Assembly: GCA_012026855.1 (NCBI GenBank)
Contig: VEOV01000056.1
Span: 1-5,055 of the forward strand
Source of the DNA: Geobacter sp.
GTDB lineage: Bacteria; Desulfobacterota; Desulfuromonadia; Geobacterales; DSM-12255
Direction of reading: 5' to 3'
Length of the DNA: 5,055 nucleotides
In this document: positions 4,541-5,055 of the stretch, piece by piece
Layout of the letters: every line of letters starts with the position of its first letter
Position numbering within the stretch: the stretch's first letter is position 1
Translations under genes and position numbers: made by a program
Notes under the pieces: generated by a model
Told to the model about the DNA's origin: nothing
Databases searched by the model: none
What the model saw: the letters and a program-made list of their open reading frames with translations, nothing else

Positions 4541-5055
4541 TAGCCGGCTCTCTGCAGGTGGAGAACTACTTCACTGATATGTTCATAGCCGCGGGTCTCC
4601 AGCTCAATCAGGACCTCGGTCTTGCCGATGGGGAGCGATTTTGACCGGCGGTCGTGGGTGATGATGGAAATGTTTGCCCGGACAGTGGCAATTTCGGCCG
4701 CCAGCCTGGCCAGTGCCCCCGGGACATCATCCAGTTCTATCTTCAGTTTCAGATAGCGTCCGGCAGCCACCAGGCCCCGCTCCACCACCACCGAAATGGT
4801 CTTGACGACGATATTGCCGCCGGAGCGCAGGCAGACGGTCTTGCCAGTCACATTCTTCGCCGCTCCGGCCAGCAGCGCTGCCAACGGCACCGCCCCGGCC
4901 CCTTCTACCAGCAGCTTGGTCCGCTCCAGCAGTGCGACGATGGCGTGGGCAATCTCCTCTTCTTCCACCAGCACAATTTCATCGACCAGATCACGCACTA
5001 TGGGAAAGGTTTTGGCGCCGACCCTTTTGACGGCAATGCCGTCGGCCAGGCTGAC
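4519..5055 (-). CDS. ilvA: Threonine dehydratase (type II, ACT domain), C-terminal 178 residues; 5' part beyond the right edge
   Basis: The enzyme deaminates threonine to 2-oxobutanoate using PLP, the first step towards isoleucine. The visible part starts inside the PLP domain with LADGIAVKRVG (residues 3-13 of the fragment). It continues with VDEIVLVEEEEI at 24-35, EGAGAVPLAALL at 51-62, and the RSGGN segment at 77-81, whose Ser normally contacts the cofactor pyridine. A single ACT domain follows at about 102-178 (LKIELDDVPGALARLAAEI, then ANISIITHDR). One short ACT domain is typical of the roughly 400-residue ThrD-II/TIGR01127 type, unlike the two-ACT-domain biosynthetic IlvA of E. coli. 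Catabolic versus biosynthetic use cannot be told from this piece. A GTG at 4998 is internal, since conserved sequence continues upstream to the window edge. The PLP lysine and start lie outside. Confidence 0.93.
   Translation of the reverse strand, partial: VSLADGIAVKRVGAKTFPIVRDLVDEIVLVEEEEIAHAIVALLERTKLLVEGAGAVPLAALLAGAAKNVTGKTVCLRSGGNIVVKTISVVVERGLVAAGRYLKLKIELDDVPGALARLAAEIATVRANISIITHDRRSKSLPIGKTEVLIELETRGYEHISEVVLHLQRAGYQVETLS

Noticed and set aside
4519..4998. GTG at 4998 as the start of a short ilvA-like gene
   Set aside because: Conserved threonine dehydratase sequence (LADGIAVKRVG) continues in frame upstream to the window edge, so GTG is an internal valine.

Overview
This 5 kb window looks like ordinary chromosomal sequence from a Gram-negative bacterium, most likely a deltaproteobacterium of the Geobacter/Pelobacter (Desulfuromonadales) type. 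That placement is an inference from protein style, fairly high GC and gene company; the window holds no rRNA or other firm taxonomic marker. It contains seven protein genes, two of them cut by the window edges. No RNA gene, insertion sequence, CRISPR array or prophage gene was seen.

Left to middle (1-3568), all on the minus strand and so read right to left: folA (dihydrofolate reductase), recO (recombination mediator), a YbgF/CpoB-like TPR lipoprotein, a LysM protein whose architecture matches the type IV pilus secretin-associated protein TsaP, and dprA (DNA-processing protein, 3' part missing). folA and recO overlap by 4 nt. The lipoprotein, LysM and dprA genes lie 4 and 11 nt apart. A good internal sigma70-type promoter sits at the recO/lipoprotein junction. 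The run therefore looks like one operon with a second promoter that separates a nucleotide/repair half from an envelope/DNA-uptake half.

Middle (3569-3841) is a 273-bp divergent intergenic region. It holds three perfect DnaA boxes in one orientation within 40 bp, preceded by a palindromic element, and a likely promoter for the rightward gene. This cluster is the most notable feature of the window. It could be a DnaA-controlled promoter region for folA-recO, a DnaA-titration site or part of a replication origin; the sequence alone does not decide.

Right (3842-5055): a rightward TIGR04282/DUF2064-type glycosyltransferase-like gene starting at TTG, and the C-terminal part of a leftward type II threonine dehydratase (ilvA) with an ACT domain. 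These two genes converge and overlap by 22 nt at their 3' ends.

How the genes fit together: FolA supports thymidylate and purine synthesis, RecO loads RecA at gaps, and DprA loads RecA on incoming single strands during transformation. If the LysM protein is a TsaP homologue, it would anchor the pilus secretin to peptidoglycan, linking it to DprA through DNA uptake. That link is inference.
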